A stretch of DNA of 64,000 bases, taken from Myxococcales bacterium. GTDB taxonomy: Bacteria > Myxococcota_A > Polyangia > Fen-1088. The first letter of the stretch is position 1. Every line of letters starts with the position of its first letter. Below are positions 10,952-20,074 of the stretch, one piece after another. The stretch lies in NCBI GenBank assembly GCA_003142855.1, contig PLNW01000136.1:62001-126000 (forward strand), written 5' to 3'. A program made the position numbers and the translations under genes. The notes below the pieces were generated by a model. It was not told the origin of the DNA. It saw only the letters and a list, made by a program, of their open reading frames with translations, and searched no databases.

Positions 10952-11425
10952 CACTATCTACCCATGTCAACCAAGCAGGCCCTGCGCATTCATGCCGCCA
11001 TCGCCTGCTTGCAGCGCCTGACGGATTTGTTTGCGGAGCGGCGCCAGCAGTTGGCCCGCTCAGTGGATCTCAGCGACCAGCAGTGGGCCGTTTTGGAGGA
11101 GATCTCCAGCGAGCATTTCATGCCCAGCCTGTTCGCCAAGCAGCGCGAAAGCTCGGCGGCCGCGGTTTCCAAGATTCTGCGCCAGCTCCTGGGCAAGGAT
11201 CTGGTCTCGGTGCGCCTGGGCGCCCGCGACGGCCGGCAGCGCCGCTACCAGCTGACCGCCAAGGGCAAGCGCTGCATCGAAGGTCTGCGTCGCGAGCGGG
11301 AAACCGCCATTCGGGCGGTGTGGAACGGATTCGACGGCGGCGATCTCGACGCCTTCACCAACTTCGGAACCCGCCTGGCGCAACGTCTTACGCACTACTC
11401 GGAATCAGTCAAAGAAGGGACGTAA
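10946..11425 (+). CDS. MarR-family transcriptional regulator, coupled to leuCD
   Basis: 159 residues (153 if the second ATG at 10964 is used; neither has a good Shine-Dalgarno sequence). The winged-helix core is seen in [13 protein letters not shown], the recognition-helix region [28 protein letters not shown] and the wing [17 protein letters not shown]. The C-terminal helix would form the dimer. The stop codon overlaps the leuC start in TAATG, so translation is probably coupled and the regulator is part of the leuCD operon. This context suggests it responds to a branched-chain keto-acid, malate-type ligand or a related metabolite; the ligand itself is not visible. Confidence 0.85.
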   Translation: MVHYLPMSTKQALRIHAAIACLQRLTDLFAERRQQLARSVDLSDQQWAVLEEISSEHFMPSLFAKQRESSAAAVSKILRQLLGKDLVSVRLGARDGRQRRYQLTAKGKRCIEGLRRERETAIRAVWNGFDGGDLDAFTNFGTRLAQRLTHYSESVKEGT

Positions 11426-12849
11426 TGAAAATGGGAAGGACATTGTACGAAAAGGTCTTCGACAGCCACACGGTGGGCCGCCTGCAGTCGGGACAGTATC
11501 AATTGTTCATGGGGCTGCACCTGATCCACGAGGTGACCTCGCCGCAGGCCTTCAGCATGCTGGAGGAACGCAAGCTCAAGGTGCTGTTCCCCGAGCGCAC
11601 CTTTGCCACGGTGGATCACATCATCCCCACCAACAGCCAGCTGCGTCCCTACCAGGATGCGCTGGCCGAGGACATGCTGCGCGCCCTGGAAGCCAGCGTG
11701 AAGAAGCACGGCATCCGCTACTTCGCGCCAGAGAACGGCGAGCAAGGCATCGTGCATGTGGTGGGCCCGGAGAACGGCCTCACCCAGCCTGGCATGACCA
11801 TCTGCTGTGGAGATTCCCACACCGCCACGCACGGCGCGTTCGGCGCCATCGCGTTTGGCATCGGGACGTCACAGGTGCGCGACGTGCTGGCCACGCAGAC
11901 CCTGTCCATGGACAAGCTCAAGGTCAGGCGCATCGAGGTGAGCGGCAAGCTGGGACCGGGCGTGACCGCCAAGGACGTCATTCTCTTCATTATCAACAAG
12001 CTGGGCGTGAACGGCGGCGTGGGCTTCGCCTACGAATACGCCGGCGACACCATCACACGCATGACCATGGACGAGCGCATGACCGTCTGTAACATGAGCA
12101 TCGAGGGTGGTGCCCGCTGCGGCTACATCAACCCCGACGCGGTCACCTACGACTATCTCAAGGGTCGCACTTATGCGCCCCAGATCGAGACCTGGGATCG
12201 CGCGCGCGCCTACTGGGACAGCGTGAAGAGCGACGGCGACGCCCACTACGACGACGTGGTGAAAGTCCGCGCCCAGGACATCGAGCCCATGGTCACCTGG
12301 GGCATCACGCCGGGCCAGTCGGTCGCGGTGGGCGGAACCATCCCCGCGCCCGAGGCCTTCTCCGTCGACGAGCGCGAGAGTGCCGAGGAGGCCTACAAGT
12401 ACATGGCCATGAAACCGGGCCAGCCCATCAAAGGCCAAAAGATCGACGTGGCCTTCATCGGCTCGTGCACCAACGGGCGTCTCTCGGACTTCGCGGCGGT
12501 GGTCGAGGTGCTGAAGGACGGCAAGCACAAGGTGTCGCCCCATGTGCAGGCCCTGGTGGTTCCCGGGTCGATGCAGGTCAAGCGCGAGTTGCTGGCGCGC
12601 GGCTGGGACAAGATCTTCACGGCCGCGGGCTTCCAGTTTCGCGAGGCGGGTTGTTCGATGTGCCTGGCCATGAACCCTGACAAACTGAAAGGCAACGAGC
12701 TGAGCGCCTCGTCATCGAACCGCAATTTCAAGGGCCGGCAAGGCAGCCCCACCGGGCGCACCCTGCTCATGAGCCCCATCATGGTGGCCGCAGCGGCCAT
12801 CGCGGGTGAAGTGGCGGACGCGCGCCAGGTATTCGGCATCCACGGTTAA
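11425..12849 (+). CDS. leuC: 3-isopropylmalate dehydratase large subunit
   Basis: 474 residues, the usual length of bacterial LeuC. With LeuD it isomerises 2-isopropylmalate to 3-isopropylmalate through a [4Fe-4S] cluster in leucine synthesis. The cluster ligands are seen in [10 protein letters not shown] and [11 protein letters not shown]; the substrate loop [19 protein letters not shown] is intact. The ATG overlaps the MarR stop by one base. A close homologue such as citraconate, dimethylmalate or homoaconitate hydro-lyase cannot be excluded from sequence alone, since neither leuA nor leuB is nearby and a MarR gene heads the operon. Confidence 0.95.
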   Translation: MKMGRTLYEKVFDSHTVGRLQSGQYQLFMGLHLIHEVTSPQAFSMLEERKLKVLFPERTFATVDHIIPTNSQLRPYQDALAEDMLRALEASVKKHGIRYFAPENGEQGIVHVVGPENGLTQPGMTICCGDSHTATHGAFGAIAFGIGTSQVRDVLATQTLSMDKLKVRRIEVSGKLGPGVTAKDVILFIINKLGVNGGVGFAYEYAGDTITRMTMDERMTVCNMSIEGGARCGYINPDAVTYDYLKGRTYAPQIETWDRARAYWDSVKSDGDAHYDDVVKVRAQDIEPMVTWGITPGQSVAVGGTIPAPEAFSVDERESAEEAYKYMAMKPGQPIKGQKIDVAFIGSCTNGRLSDFAAVVEVLKDGKHKVSPHVQALVVPGSMQVKRELLARGWDKIFTAAGFQFREAGCSMCLAMNPDKLKGNELSASSSNRNFKGRQGSPTGRTLLMSPIMVAAAAIAGEVADARQVFGIHG

Positions 12850-12867
12850 GTGCGAGGAGAATTGGCT

Positions 12868-13479
12868 ATGGACGACTCGAAACGCATTGTGATCAAGGGA
12901 CAAGGCATCGTTCTGCACGGCAACGACATCGACACCGATCGCATCATTCCCGCGCGCTACCTGCGCACGGTTACTTTCGAAGGGTTGGGCGACCATGTGT
13001 TTGAAGACGACCGGGCGCAGCTCAAGCAGCAGGGTCGCGTGCACCCGTTCGACGACGCGAAATTCCGCGATGCCAGCGTGTTGCTGGTCAACAAGAACTT
13101 CGGCTGCGGCTCGTCGCGCGAGCATGCGCCTCAGGCTATCAGCCGCTGGCACAAGGGCATTCGCGCCATCGTGGGCGAGAGCTTTGCCGAGATCTTCTTT
13201 GGCAACTGCGTCTCGCTGGGCGTGCCTTGCGTGGTCGCTGACGCGGCCTCGGTCGAGGCCTTGCAGAAGGCCGTCACGGCGGATCCGACCGTGGCAGTCA
13301 CCGTCGACCTGAAGGACAAGGTTGTCAGTGTCGGCGCGCTTCGCTTCCCGCTGCGCATCCCCGAGGGTGTACGCCAGCAATTCCTCGACGGCCGCTGGGA
13401 CACCACCGGCGAACTGCTGGCCAATCGCGAAGCCATTGTGGCGTTGGCCAAGAAGCTGCCATATCTGTCTCAGTTCTAG
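12868..13479 (+). CDS. leuD: 3-isopropylmalate dehydratase small subunit
   Basis: 203 residues. LeuD supplies the swivel domain that positions the substrate in LeuC. Diagnostic segments are [16 protein letters not shown] near the N-terminus and [17 protein letters not shown], the conserved substrate-binding loop. The ATG at 12868 is chosen because GAGGAGA lies about eight bases upstream; an ATG/GTG-type start further up (12850) would add six residues. It follows leuC by 18 bases in the same operon. The roughly 290 bases after the stop hold no convincing gene, only GC-rich sequence with a short CGCGC-GAA-GCGCG hairpin near 13570 that might act as a terminator. Confidence 0.95.
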   Translation: MDDSKRIVIKGQGIVLHGNDIDTDRIIPARYLRTVTFEGLGDHVFEDDRAQLKQQGRVHPFDDAKFRDASVLLVNKNFGCGSSREHAPQAISRWHKGIRAIVGESFAEIFFGNCVSLGVPCVVADAASVEALQKAVTADPTVAVTVDLKDKVVSVGALRFPLRIPEGVRQQFLDGRWDTTGELLANREAIVALAKKLPYLSQF

Positions 13480-13765
13480 CCTGAGAGTAGTTACCTATTC
13501 CGCACAGAGGACGCTTGGCGCTGGCGGGCTGATGCCGGGAGCGCTTCTCGGCGGCCGCACGCCAACGGCCGCGCGAAGCGCGCGTCCATGGCGCGCTCGG
13601 CAGACGGGCCCCTCGGCACCCAGCTGCGCTGGTCGCCTGGCCCCTTGACGCTCGCTAGCAACCGAGCGCGGACGCTCGGTGCGCTCGCTTACGCCGCCGA
13701 GAAGTCACTCCCGTCCGCCCGCCTACGCGCCGAGCTCGCTTCTGTTCTGTCGCGTGTCGATGGCA

Positions 13766-15022
13766 TCAGGTCAGCAAGAACCTCAAGAGATCCTCCCAGC
13801 CGTCGTCGAGAATCTCTGCCAGACCGCGGTAGTAGACCTTCACGCCATTCTTTGAATCCCATGGATAGGCCCTCAGTGACAAACCTCCGAATGGCTCCCA
13901 TCTTGTCGACCACCTGGCGATCATGTCGTTTTCGTTGGCCCGCTCATCGGCCCATGATCCATACATTCCATGCATTTCGACGGGATCGAATTTGGTGATG
14001 ACGGCGATCCGTAGCGCATCGCCGTGTCGGCGTCGCATTCCGTAGAGCAGTTGATTGACGTGCGGGTCATCGAACCCGTACCCGACGACGAGCAGGCGAG
14101 GAACCTCCGCGAGCTGCCGACCGAATCGACAATAGTATGTCGAGTATGGCTCGACGAGGAGCTTGTCCGGTTTCTGAAGTCCCGTGATGATTGGACCGCC
14201 GATTGCGGTGCGTTCGGCCTGCGTATGGTTCTCTGGGTCGATCGAACCCCAACTCGAGTAAGCCTGCGCGGGATCGGAATACCAAAACAGGTCCTTGTGG
14301 GTGTAACGCCAGCGCAACGGATCAGGGTCAAGGACGCTCCGGCGGTATCCCAAATGGATGCTTCCGTGGAGGTGCATGACTGTGGGTGTCCTGCCACTTG
14401 GGCGGTCGTCGAATTGCCACAGATCTTCGCCATCAATACGCGAGAACCCCTGCGCATCGGGGCCCGAGTTCAACGCCTGCTCGATGAGAGTGTCGTAGTT
14501 CAGTGTGACCGACGTCAATTTGGTCTGTCCCGCCAAGTCCATCCAGAGCCGCTGAAAAGCAGTCCATGGCCTCCCATCAGCCTGTACCCTGTCCTTGTCC
14601 GTTGCCTTCGCAACGGCGGCATGAATTGCACAATGCACCTCGTGCGCGGCACTCTTCGTGAACGTGCCGTCAAGCAATTCCTTCACCCAATCCTTTGGCT
14701 CCAGCAAGAGCGCCTCCGCAGTTTTCCTCCCGCGGGCATGAGAGTCTTCAAGGGTTGCGAGTGCCTCAAGAATGTTCAGCAGGTTCTCGAAGTTGAACTT
14801 GTCGCCGTGGTAGCGTCTGGCCTGGTCGATCAGGCGGTCCGCAAGAACCTTGCCGCGCTCCCAGGTGGCATCAGGGTCACGCCGGTCGAAGGTCCGCGAA
14901 AGGCACCCCCAGTCCTTGGTGAGATGAGCGACGACATGATCGGTAAGCTCAGTTGTGCTGGGGACACCGAGGTCGACGGCGCCACCAGCGCCGACCAGAA
15001 CTGTGAGCAGGGGTCCAGCCAT
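13766..15022 (-). CDS. SIR2-like domain protein, probable NADase-type defence protein
   Basis: 418 residues. Sirtuin-type NAD-binding features are present in order: LVGAGGAVDLGVP at residues 9-21, LNYD at 174-177, HLHGS at 217-221 (the His of the SIR2 active centre) and VVGYGFDDPHVN near the end of the fold. No separate effector or sensor domain is obvious. SIR2-like proteins in bacteria are frequent antiphage effectors that deplete NAD; many act alone or with a partner. Codon use is less GC-rich than that of leuCD, consistent with transfer. It lies next to a gene remnant and a DUF433/DUF5615 pair. A defence role is inference from the family and neighbourhood. Confidence 0.75.
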   Translation of the reverse strand: MAGPLLTVLVGAGGAVDLGVPSTTELTDHVVAHLTKDWGCLSRTFDRRDPDATWERGKVLADRLIDQARRYHGDKFNFENLLNILEALATLEDSHARGRKTAEALLLEPKDWVKELLDGTFTKSAAHEVHCAIHAAVAKATDKDRVQADGRPWTAFQRLWMDLAGQTKLTSVTLNYDTLIEQALNSGPDAQGFSRIDGEDLWQFDDRPSGRTPTVMHLHGSIHLGYRRSVLDPDPLRWRYTHKDLFWYSDPAQAYSSWGSIDPENHTQAERTAIGGPIITGLQKPDKLLVEPYSTYYCRFGRQLAEVPRLLVVGYGFDDPHVNQLLYGMRRRHGDALRIAVITKFDPVEMHGMYGSWADERANENDMIARWSTRWEPFGGLSLRAYPWDSKNGVKVYYRGLAEILDDGWEDLLRFLLT

Positions 15023-15160
15023 GTTCAGAGCACATCATAGTCGACGGCAATATCAGTGGCGGGCCAGAAATCGGGCACATACGCGACTCGATGGAGTTGT
15101 TGAGCGCGGAGCTTATCCCCTGCGCACCACCAGCGCTGGTCCGGACGGCAATGGTGCCGC

Positions 15161-15225
15161 GACCGTCGACAGGCAATCACCTGATGGACGCCCCAGAGCA
15201 TGGCACGCGTGCGGTCGAGCAGAGC
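15161..15225 (-). pseudogene. 3' remnant of a four-helix-bundle (23S-IVS family) gene
   Basis: On the minus strand these bases translate to LLDRTRAMLWGVHQVIAC and match the end of the intact copies at 39466-39831 and 41510-41875 (LLDRTRAMLWRLGRP); the match continues into their 3' flank (CCGTCGAC and a nearby CACCT). Only the last ~15 codons plus flank remain, with no upstream coding region, so this is a decayed third copy. Confidence 0.6.
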
Positions 15226-15281
15226 ACTGGGTATCCTGTGTGACAGGGGGTGGCACTGATGCTAGCCTTGGAGCCAAGGCC

Positions 15282-15530
15282 ATGACACGCGAGGATTTGC
15301 TTCTCCGCATCAGCGTCGACCCGAACGTGTGCTTCGGCAAGCCCTGCGTGCGCGGCCACCGGATCTGGGTGAGCTTGATCTTGGACCTTCTGGCCAGCGG
15401 CTCAACCACGAGGGAGATCGTGGACGACTACCCTGGCCTAGAGGAAGCCGACATTCGGGCCTGCATCGCCTACGGAGCCGAGATGTCGCGCGAGCGCTTT
15501 GTCGACGTTTCGGTGAAGAAGACGGCGTGA
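15282..15530 (+). CDS. DUF433 protein, probable antitoxin
   Basis: 82 residues. It has the compact helix-turn-helix of DUF433 (ISVDPNVCFGKPCVRGHRIWVSLILDLLASG, then TTREIVDDYPGLEEADIRACIAYGAE). DUF433 genes are typically followed by a DUF5615 PIN-like gene and together behave as a type II toxin-antitoxin module, with DUF433 as the DNA-binding antitoxin. Here the pair overlaps in GTGA (GTG of the next gene, TGA of this one), showing translational coupling. The ATG at 15282 gives exactly the family's usual length. The function is inferred from the family. Confidence 0.88.
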   Translation: MTREDLLLRISVDPNVCFGKPCVRGHRIWVSLILDLLASGSTTREIVDDYPGLEEADIRACIAYGAEMSRERFVDVSVKKTA

Positions 15531-15892
15531 AGTTTAAGCTGGATGAGAACCTTGGACGCCGCAGCGTTCGGGCTCTGCGCGAGGCTGCTCACGACGTGGC
15601 GACTGTGGCCGACCAGAAGATGCAGGCGTCCAGCGACGCAGCGTTGATCGACGTCTGCACGGCGGAAAATCGCTGTCTGGTTACCCTAGATCTGGATTTC
15701 GCAGACCCGATCAGGTTTCCGCCGGCGCGCTTTGCGGGAATCGTGATCCTGCGCTCGCCGGCGATCATCACCGCGTCTGGTCTCGATGTACTGGTCCAGA
15801 CCCTTGTGGCCGCTCTCGCGACGTCAGACCCGGTCGGCAAGCTCTGGGTAGTCGAGCCGGGACGCGTGCGCCAGCACACCCTTGACGAGTAG
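15527..15892 (+). CDS. DUF5615 PIN-like protein, probable toxin
   Basis: 121 residues from a GTG that overlaps the stop of the DUF433 gene. It shows the family signature KFKLDENLGRR at the N-terminus, the central HDVATV and the conserved acidic segment LVTLDLDFADP, which correspond to metal-binding residues of the PIN fold. DUF5615 proteins are predicted Mg-dependent RNases. The C-terminus (GKLWVVEPGRVR) is also typical. Together with the upstream gene it forms a complete toxin-antitoxin-like pair. Whether it is active is not shown. Confidence 0.88.
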   Translation: MKFKLDENLGRRSVRALREAAHDVATVADQKMQASSDAALIDVCTAENRCLVTLDLDFADPIRFPPARFAGIVILRSPAIITASGLDVLVQTLVAALATSDPVGKLWVVEPGRVRQHTLDE

Positions 15893-15976
15893 GGGACTTC
15901 CACGGTCAGTGAGGCAACAGTCGATGGCGCGAAATACAGATTTTCACCCTCAACAGTGGTGTGCATAATCGCTTCC

Positions 15977-17122
15977 ATGGTTCGCGCTTCGTTCAGATAT
16001 CTGGCGGCTGCCTTGCTTGTGGTTCTCGGGGCAGGGTGCAACCTGCTGGATGGCGGCGACGATGACTCCTGGCCTCGGGGGCAGGGATCTGATGCGGGGT
16101 TCGTTACGCGACACATCCGCGATGCGGCTCTTGCGGCTGACGCAGCCGATGGCGGCACCGACGCTGACGATGCGGGGACGGAGGCTAGCGAGGCTGGCGC
16201 TGCTGACCTGGGGATCGCCTTCACGGTGGTGGTGCTGCCCGACACTCAATTCTACTCGTCCAGCCACCCCGAGATTTTCGCAGCCCAGACGCGCTGGATC
16301 GTCGAGCAGAAGTCTGCGCGCAATATTTCAGTGGCGCTTCATGTGGGCGACATCGTCGACGGGGCCAACGACCCAGCTCAGTGGACGGTCGCCAACTCAT
16401 CGCTGCGACTCATGGACGGCCTGGTCCCCTATGTCCTTGTCCCTGGCAACCACGACAGCGACAGCAATCGCGTGGGCTTGATCGACAACTACTTTGCCCC
16501 CACGACCATGCGGTGGATCACCAACACCATGACCACGGGCCAGATCGAGAACAACTTCACTCTGGTCGACATCGGGCCACAGCAGTGGCTGGTCCTGGGT
16601 CTCGAATTCGGGCCGCGCGATGCCGTTCTCACCTGGGCCGATGGGGTGCTCAAGGCTTTCCCGACCAAGCCCGCGATCATCGTGACCCATGCGTATCTGT
16701 ACGGAGACGGAACCCGCTACGACGTCGCGAAGTCGGGGTTGGATTCAAGCCAACCGAATTTCCAGGCTTTCATCCCGCAGTCGTACTACTACACGCCCAA
16801 AGAGGGCAGCAACGACGGGGAAGAGATTTGGCAGAAGCTCATTGTGCCCAACCCGAATGTGCGCCTGGTGTTCTGTGGCCACGACAACGGGGCGGCGCGA
16901 CTGACCAGCCTGCGGCCAGACGGCTCGCGCGTGCACCAGATGCTGTCCGACTACCAGTGGCTCCATGCCGGTACCGCCGACGATCGGGGCGGCAGCGGCT
17001 TTCTGCGGACCCTGGAATTCGACTACAACAAGAAAGAGATTCGCGTGCAGACCTACTCGCCCTATCTCGACCAGTTCATGACCGACGACGCGAACCAGTT
17101 CACGCTCAGCCTGGATATCTGA
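15977..17122 (+). CDS. Metallophosphoesterase lipoprotein
   Basis: 381 residues. A lipoprotein signal ends at LGAGC, then an acidic Asp/Ala linker of about 50 residues leads to a calcineurin-type phosphoesterase domain. Metal ligands are visible in order: VLPDTQFY (D), HVGDIVDG (D), PGNHDSD (N, H), VTHAYLY (H) and FCGHDNG (H). It should be anchored at the envelope surface, where it would cleave a phosphoester of unknown identity. ATG at 15977 is chosen because it starts the signal peptide; seven upstream codons are open. It is separated from the toxin-antitoxin pair by 84 bases and stands alone. Confidence 0.9.
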   Translation: MVRASFRYLAAALLVVLGAGCNLLDGGDDDSWPRGQGSDAGFVTRHIRDAALAADAADGGTDADDAGTEASEAGAADLGIAFTVVVLPDTQFYSSSHPEIFAAQTRWIVEQKSARNISVALHVGDIVDGANDPAQWTVANSSLRLMDGLVPYVLVPGNHDSDSNRVGLIDNYFAPTTMRWITNTMTTGQIENNFTLVDIGPQQWLVLGLEFGPRDAVLTWADGVLKAFPTKPAIIVTHAYLYGDGTRYDVAKSGLDSSQPNFQAFIPQSYYYTPKEGSNDGEEIWQKLIVPNPNVRLVFCGHDNGAARLTSLRPDGSRVHQMLSDYQWLHAGTADDRGGSGFLRTLEFDYNKKEIRVQTYSPYLDQFMTDDANQFTLSLDI

Positions 17123-17248
17123 ACCCTGACGGCCGCAACCAAGACGTGTGAGGTGATTCGGCTAGTCAGCCACCCGCCGCTGAGAACGCAGAGGTGAGAG
17201 GGGAGGCCACAGAGTCGGAGAAAGCGCAGTCATGTTCCCTCGTCCCGA

Positions 17249-17271
17249 AATCTTCGCAAGCCGCGAAGATT
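17249..17271 (-). terminator. Candidate terminator of the flx-hdr operon
   Basis: AATCTTCGC and GCGAAGATT form a perfect 9-bp stem with a 5-nt loop, about 130 bases downstream of the last gene of the minus-strand operon. On that strand the stem is followed by TTCGGG, a weak T-tract, so termination would be imperfect. The surrounding 280 bases between 17123 and 17402 hold no convincing gene. Confidence 0.4.
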
Positions 17272-17402
17272 CTCGACGAAAACGCGATGCCGGCGGAAGG
17301 TCGTCACCGTAGACGTGGTCGTGGCCGTGGCCGAAGTGATCCCTTTGGTTGCGGCCGCAAGGCTGCGATGCGCTCTCTGCGGTTGAGTCCGGATCCGACT
17401 TG

Positions 17403-18233
17403 CTAGAATTCCTGAGGGAGCTGTTGCAGCTGCGCCACCGAGAAAACCGGCCCGTCCTTGCACACGTAGAAGGGGCCGATGTTGCAGCGGCCGCACTGGC
17501 CCAGGCCGCACTTCATCTTCATTTCCAGGGTGGTGAAGATGCTCTCGGCGGCAAAGCCCAGTTCTTTGAACACCGGCAGGGTCAGCTTGATCATGATGGG
17601 CGGACCGCAGGTGATAGCGACGGCGTTGTCGGCCTTGGGCGCTGTCGCGCGCAGCACGGCGGGCACGAAACCCTCGCGGCCTTTCCAGTTGGCGTCGCCC
17701 TTGTCCACCGTGACCACCAATTCGGTGTTGGGCGCCTTGGCCCAGATCTCGCGATCCGCCGCGTACATCAGATCGCCCGGACTGCGCGCGCCGTACACGA
17801 TGGTCAGCTTGCCGTAGTCGGCGCGCTGATTGAGCACGTGACAGATGATGGGCTTGAGCGGCGCCAGGCCGATGCCGCCGCCCGCGATGACGATGTCCTT
17901 GCCTTTCCAGTCAGCGACGGGGAAGGCCTTGCCGTAGGGGCCGCGGAACCCGATTATGGCGCCCGCGTAAAGATGGTGTAGCGCTTCGGTGTGGGCGCCC
18001 ACCCGCTTGGTGGTGACGGTCAGCCGCTCGGGCCTGGCCGGATCGCCGGCAATGACAAAGGTGGATTCACCCTCGCCAAAGGCCGAGATCTCGCCGAACT
18101 GGCCGGGCAGATAGCGGAAGGCTTTGCGTTCGCCCTCGTCGAGCAGTTCGAAGTGGAAGGTGACCGTGTCGGCGGTCTCGTCGATGCGCTCGCTGATGCG
18201 CGCGGGCAGCGGCAGCAAGGGATCACGCAACAC
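17403..18233 (-). CDS. flxA: FlxA-like FAD/NAD(P)-binding oxidoreductase subunit
   Basis: 276 residues. A ferredoxin-reductase-type FAD domain (about 1-95; FRYLPGQFGEIS) is followed by an NAD(P) domain (about 100-225; IVIAGGGIGLAPLKP and CGPPIMI) and a C-terminal cysteine group CGLGQCGRCNIGPFYVC that binds a [2Fe-2S]-type cluster, as in sulfhydrogenase gamma subunits and dihydroorotate dehydrogenase electron-transfer subunits. In the FlxABCD-HdrABC complex known from Desulfovibrio, FlxA is the NADH-reactive subunit. It overlaps the upstream gene by 11 bases and is the last gene of the operon. The gene name is by homology of the set, not by biochemical proof. Confidence 0.85.
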   Translation of the reverse strand: MLRDPLLPLPARISERIDETADTVTFHFELLDEGERKAFRYLPGQFGEISAFGEGESTFVIAGDPARPERLTVTTKRVGAHTEALHHLYAGAIIGFRGPYGKAFPVADWKGKDIVIAGGGIGLAPLKPIICHVLNQRADYGKLTIVYGARSPGDLMYAADREIWAKAPNTELVVTVDKGDANWKGREGFVPAVLRATAPKADNAVAITCGPPIMIKLTLPVFKELGFAAESIFTTLEMKMKCGLGQCGRCNIGPFYVCKDGPVFSVAQLQQLPQEF

Positions 18234-19224
18234 GTTCGGCCTCCTGGTTGATGCGCTTCATGATCTCGAACACGTCGGCGAATAGGTGCCGGTCGAGCGG
18301 GCACAGGTCCACGCAACGGCCGCAGCCGGTGCAGCCAACCAGACCCGGGTTCTGCGTGGGAATGTAGGAGAACTTGTGCAGCACGCGCTGGCGCAGGCGA
18401 CTGGCCGCGACCTGGCGCGGGTTGTGCCCGCCGGCCATGCGGGTGAAATCCGAGCGCTGGCAGTTGTCGACGATGCGCAGACGCTGGATCTCGCCCTTGA
18501 AGGATTCGTCGTCGATGGTGAAACACTGGCAGGTCGGGCAGTACTGCGTACATACGCCGCAGTTCATGCAGGAAGTGCCGAGCTCGCGCCAGATGGGGTG
18601 GTCGAAGTTCGCGTACAGCGCCTTGGGGTCGGGCAGGCCGGTCCACCACTCGGGGCGCGGGCCGGGCCGCAGCGCTGCTAGGGGCACGGCCGTGCCGCCC
18701 GCTACGCTGGCCAGGAATTCCTTGCCACGCGCGCTGCTGGCCTGGGCCACGAAGCCATCCGCTTGCGGGGTCAGCATGACATCGACCGCGTCCTTGTCGT
18801 CGGGACCAAAGCCGAACACGCCGCAATAGCAGGTGGGGCCGGGCTGGCACGCGACGCCGACTAGCAGAAGGCTTTCGCGTCTGGCTTTGTAGTGCGGATC
18901 CACATACGGCGCCTGCAAGAAAGCGCGGTCGAGAAGCAGCAAGGCGCGGGCATCGCAGGGCCGCACCCCGAACACGCTGCCCGGCGTCTGGTCGGGAAGG
19001 GCCGGCTCGATTTCGGCCGGGCCTGCGCCGGCCTTCCAGCGAGCGATTTCTCGCCGGGGTGGCGCAAACAGATCCTTGAGCGGTCGCCGCGGCCGGATGG
19101 GGCCCAGTTCGGGCAACGACTCGACGGTGGCCCAGCGGCCAGCGTCGTTGGGCGCCCAGATCGCGCCGCGCTTGAGAAGCGCCGCTTGAAGTGACTCGCG
19201 CGAAAGCTTCATGCCATCAGCCAC
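18223..19224 (-). CDS. flxB: FlxB-like 4Fe-4S dicluster subunit
   Basis: 333 residues. The N-terminal 200 residues contain a cysteine pair region (VRPCDARALL, CQPGPTCYC) as found in sulfhydrogenase beta subunits. The C-terminal part has two [4Fe-4S] motifs, CMNCGVCTQYCPTC and CTGCGRCVDLCPLD, for electron transfer between the flavin subunit and the Hdr subunits. In the operon it overlaps flxC by eight bases and flxA by eleven, so translation is coupled. A role in the NADH-dependent Flx-Hdr complex is inferred from gene order flxABCD-hdr. Confidence 0.85.
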   Translation of the reverse strand: MADGMKLSRESLQAALLKRGAIWAPNDAGRWATVESLPELGPIRPRRPLKDLFAPPRREIARWKAGAGPAEIEPALPDQTPGSVFGVRPCDARALLLLDRAFLQAPYVDPHYKARRESLLLVGVACQPGPTCYCGVFGFGPDDKDAVDVMLTPQADGFVAQASSARGKEFLASVAGGTAVPLAALRPGPRPEWWTGLPDPKALYANFDHPIWRELGTSCMNCGVCTQYCPTCQCFTIDDESFKGEIQRLRIVDNCQRSDFTRMAGGHNPRQVAASRLRQRVLHKFSYIPTQNPGLVGCTGCGRCVDLCPLDRHLFADVFEIMKRINQEAERVA

Positions 19225-20074
19225 GATGGGGTCCTCCCAGCCAGCTATCAGGATCTTCCGGGTTGAAAAGCAAGAATGGCCACTTGCCGCCCTGCTTGAC
19301 CCCGGTCTCGAAATCGAACAGCTCCTCGACGTCCTCGGCCAGGCACAGATCGAGCAGGTGCATGGGCACGCCTTCGGGGCAGGCGCGCTGGCACTCGCCG
19401 CAGTCGACGCAGCGACCAGCGTGGTGGAAGGCGCGAATCATGTGCCACATGAGATTCGACGACGGCTTGGCGGTCTGCTCGATCCAGCGCGGGGCGTTCT
19501 GGTCCGTCACGCACACCGTGCAGTTGCACAGCGGACAGACCTCGCGGCAGGCGTAGCAGTGGGTACACGGCTCGAATGCCTTTTGCCAGAAGGCAAAGCG
19601 CTCGGCCGGGGTCATGGCCTTGATCTTGGCAATGGTCTCGGCGCGGGTTTTCTCTGGCTTGGGCAGCGTCGAGGTATCGCCGACTGTGACATCGGCCAGC
19701 GGCGAGACATGCATCTCGCAGCGCTGGCAGCGTTCATCCCAGCTCTTGCCGTCGGCTTTCACTCCCGGGCAGGCCACCGCGATGGCCACGATCTGCTCGC
19801 GCGCAAAATCGCCCTCGGTGATGCGCATGCTGACCGCGCGGCCGTCGCAGCCCTTGACCACAATCCCTACCGGCAGCGGCAGGTCGCGGGTCAGGCCGCG
19901 GGCCAGATTCTGCACGCAGCGTTGGTCGAAGATGAGGGTGTCCGCGTCCTCGGGCCGCGTGATGAGCGTGGCCACCACAGCCTTAGACAGTGGGTGCTCG
20001 CGATAGCCGAGCACGGACTTGAGCTTGCCCTCGGCAAACAGGCGCTTGACGGCCTCGCGCAGGGACTGGTTCAC
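19217..20074 (-). CDS. flxC: FlxC-like iron-sulfur subunit
   Basis: 285 residues. It resembles the F420-hydrogenase beta/coenzyme-reducing group: TLIFDQRCVQNLARGL, VVKGCDGRA and an EGDF segment in the first third, a cysteine set (CQRCEMH) in the middle, and a dicluster domain near the C-terminus (CTHCYACREVCPLC and CVDCGECQRACPEG). It would relay electrons in the Flx module. It overlaps the upstream gene flxD by four bases and the downstream flxB by eight. Assignment to flxC rests on its position and domains. Confidence 0.8.
   Translation of the reverse strand: MNQSLREAVKRLFAEGKLKSVLGYREHPLSKAVVATLITRPEDADTLIFDQRCVQNLARGLTRDLPLPVGIVVKGCDGRAVSMRITEGDFAREQIVAIAVACPGVKADGKSWDERCQRCEMHVSPLADVTVGDTSTLPKPEKTRAETIAKIKAMTPAERFAFWQKAFEPCTHCYACREVCPLCNCTVCVTDQNAPRWIEQTAKPSSNLMWHMIRAFHHAGRCVDCGECQRACPEGVPMHLLDLCLAEDVEELFDFETGVKQGGKWPFLLFNPEDPDSWLGGPHRG

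Noticed and set aside
13480-13765. Possible small genes after leuD
   Set aside because: Frames are Arg/Ala-rich with no ribosome site or similarity.
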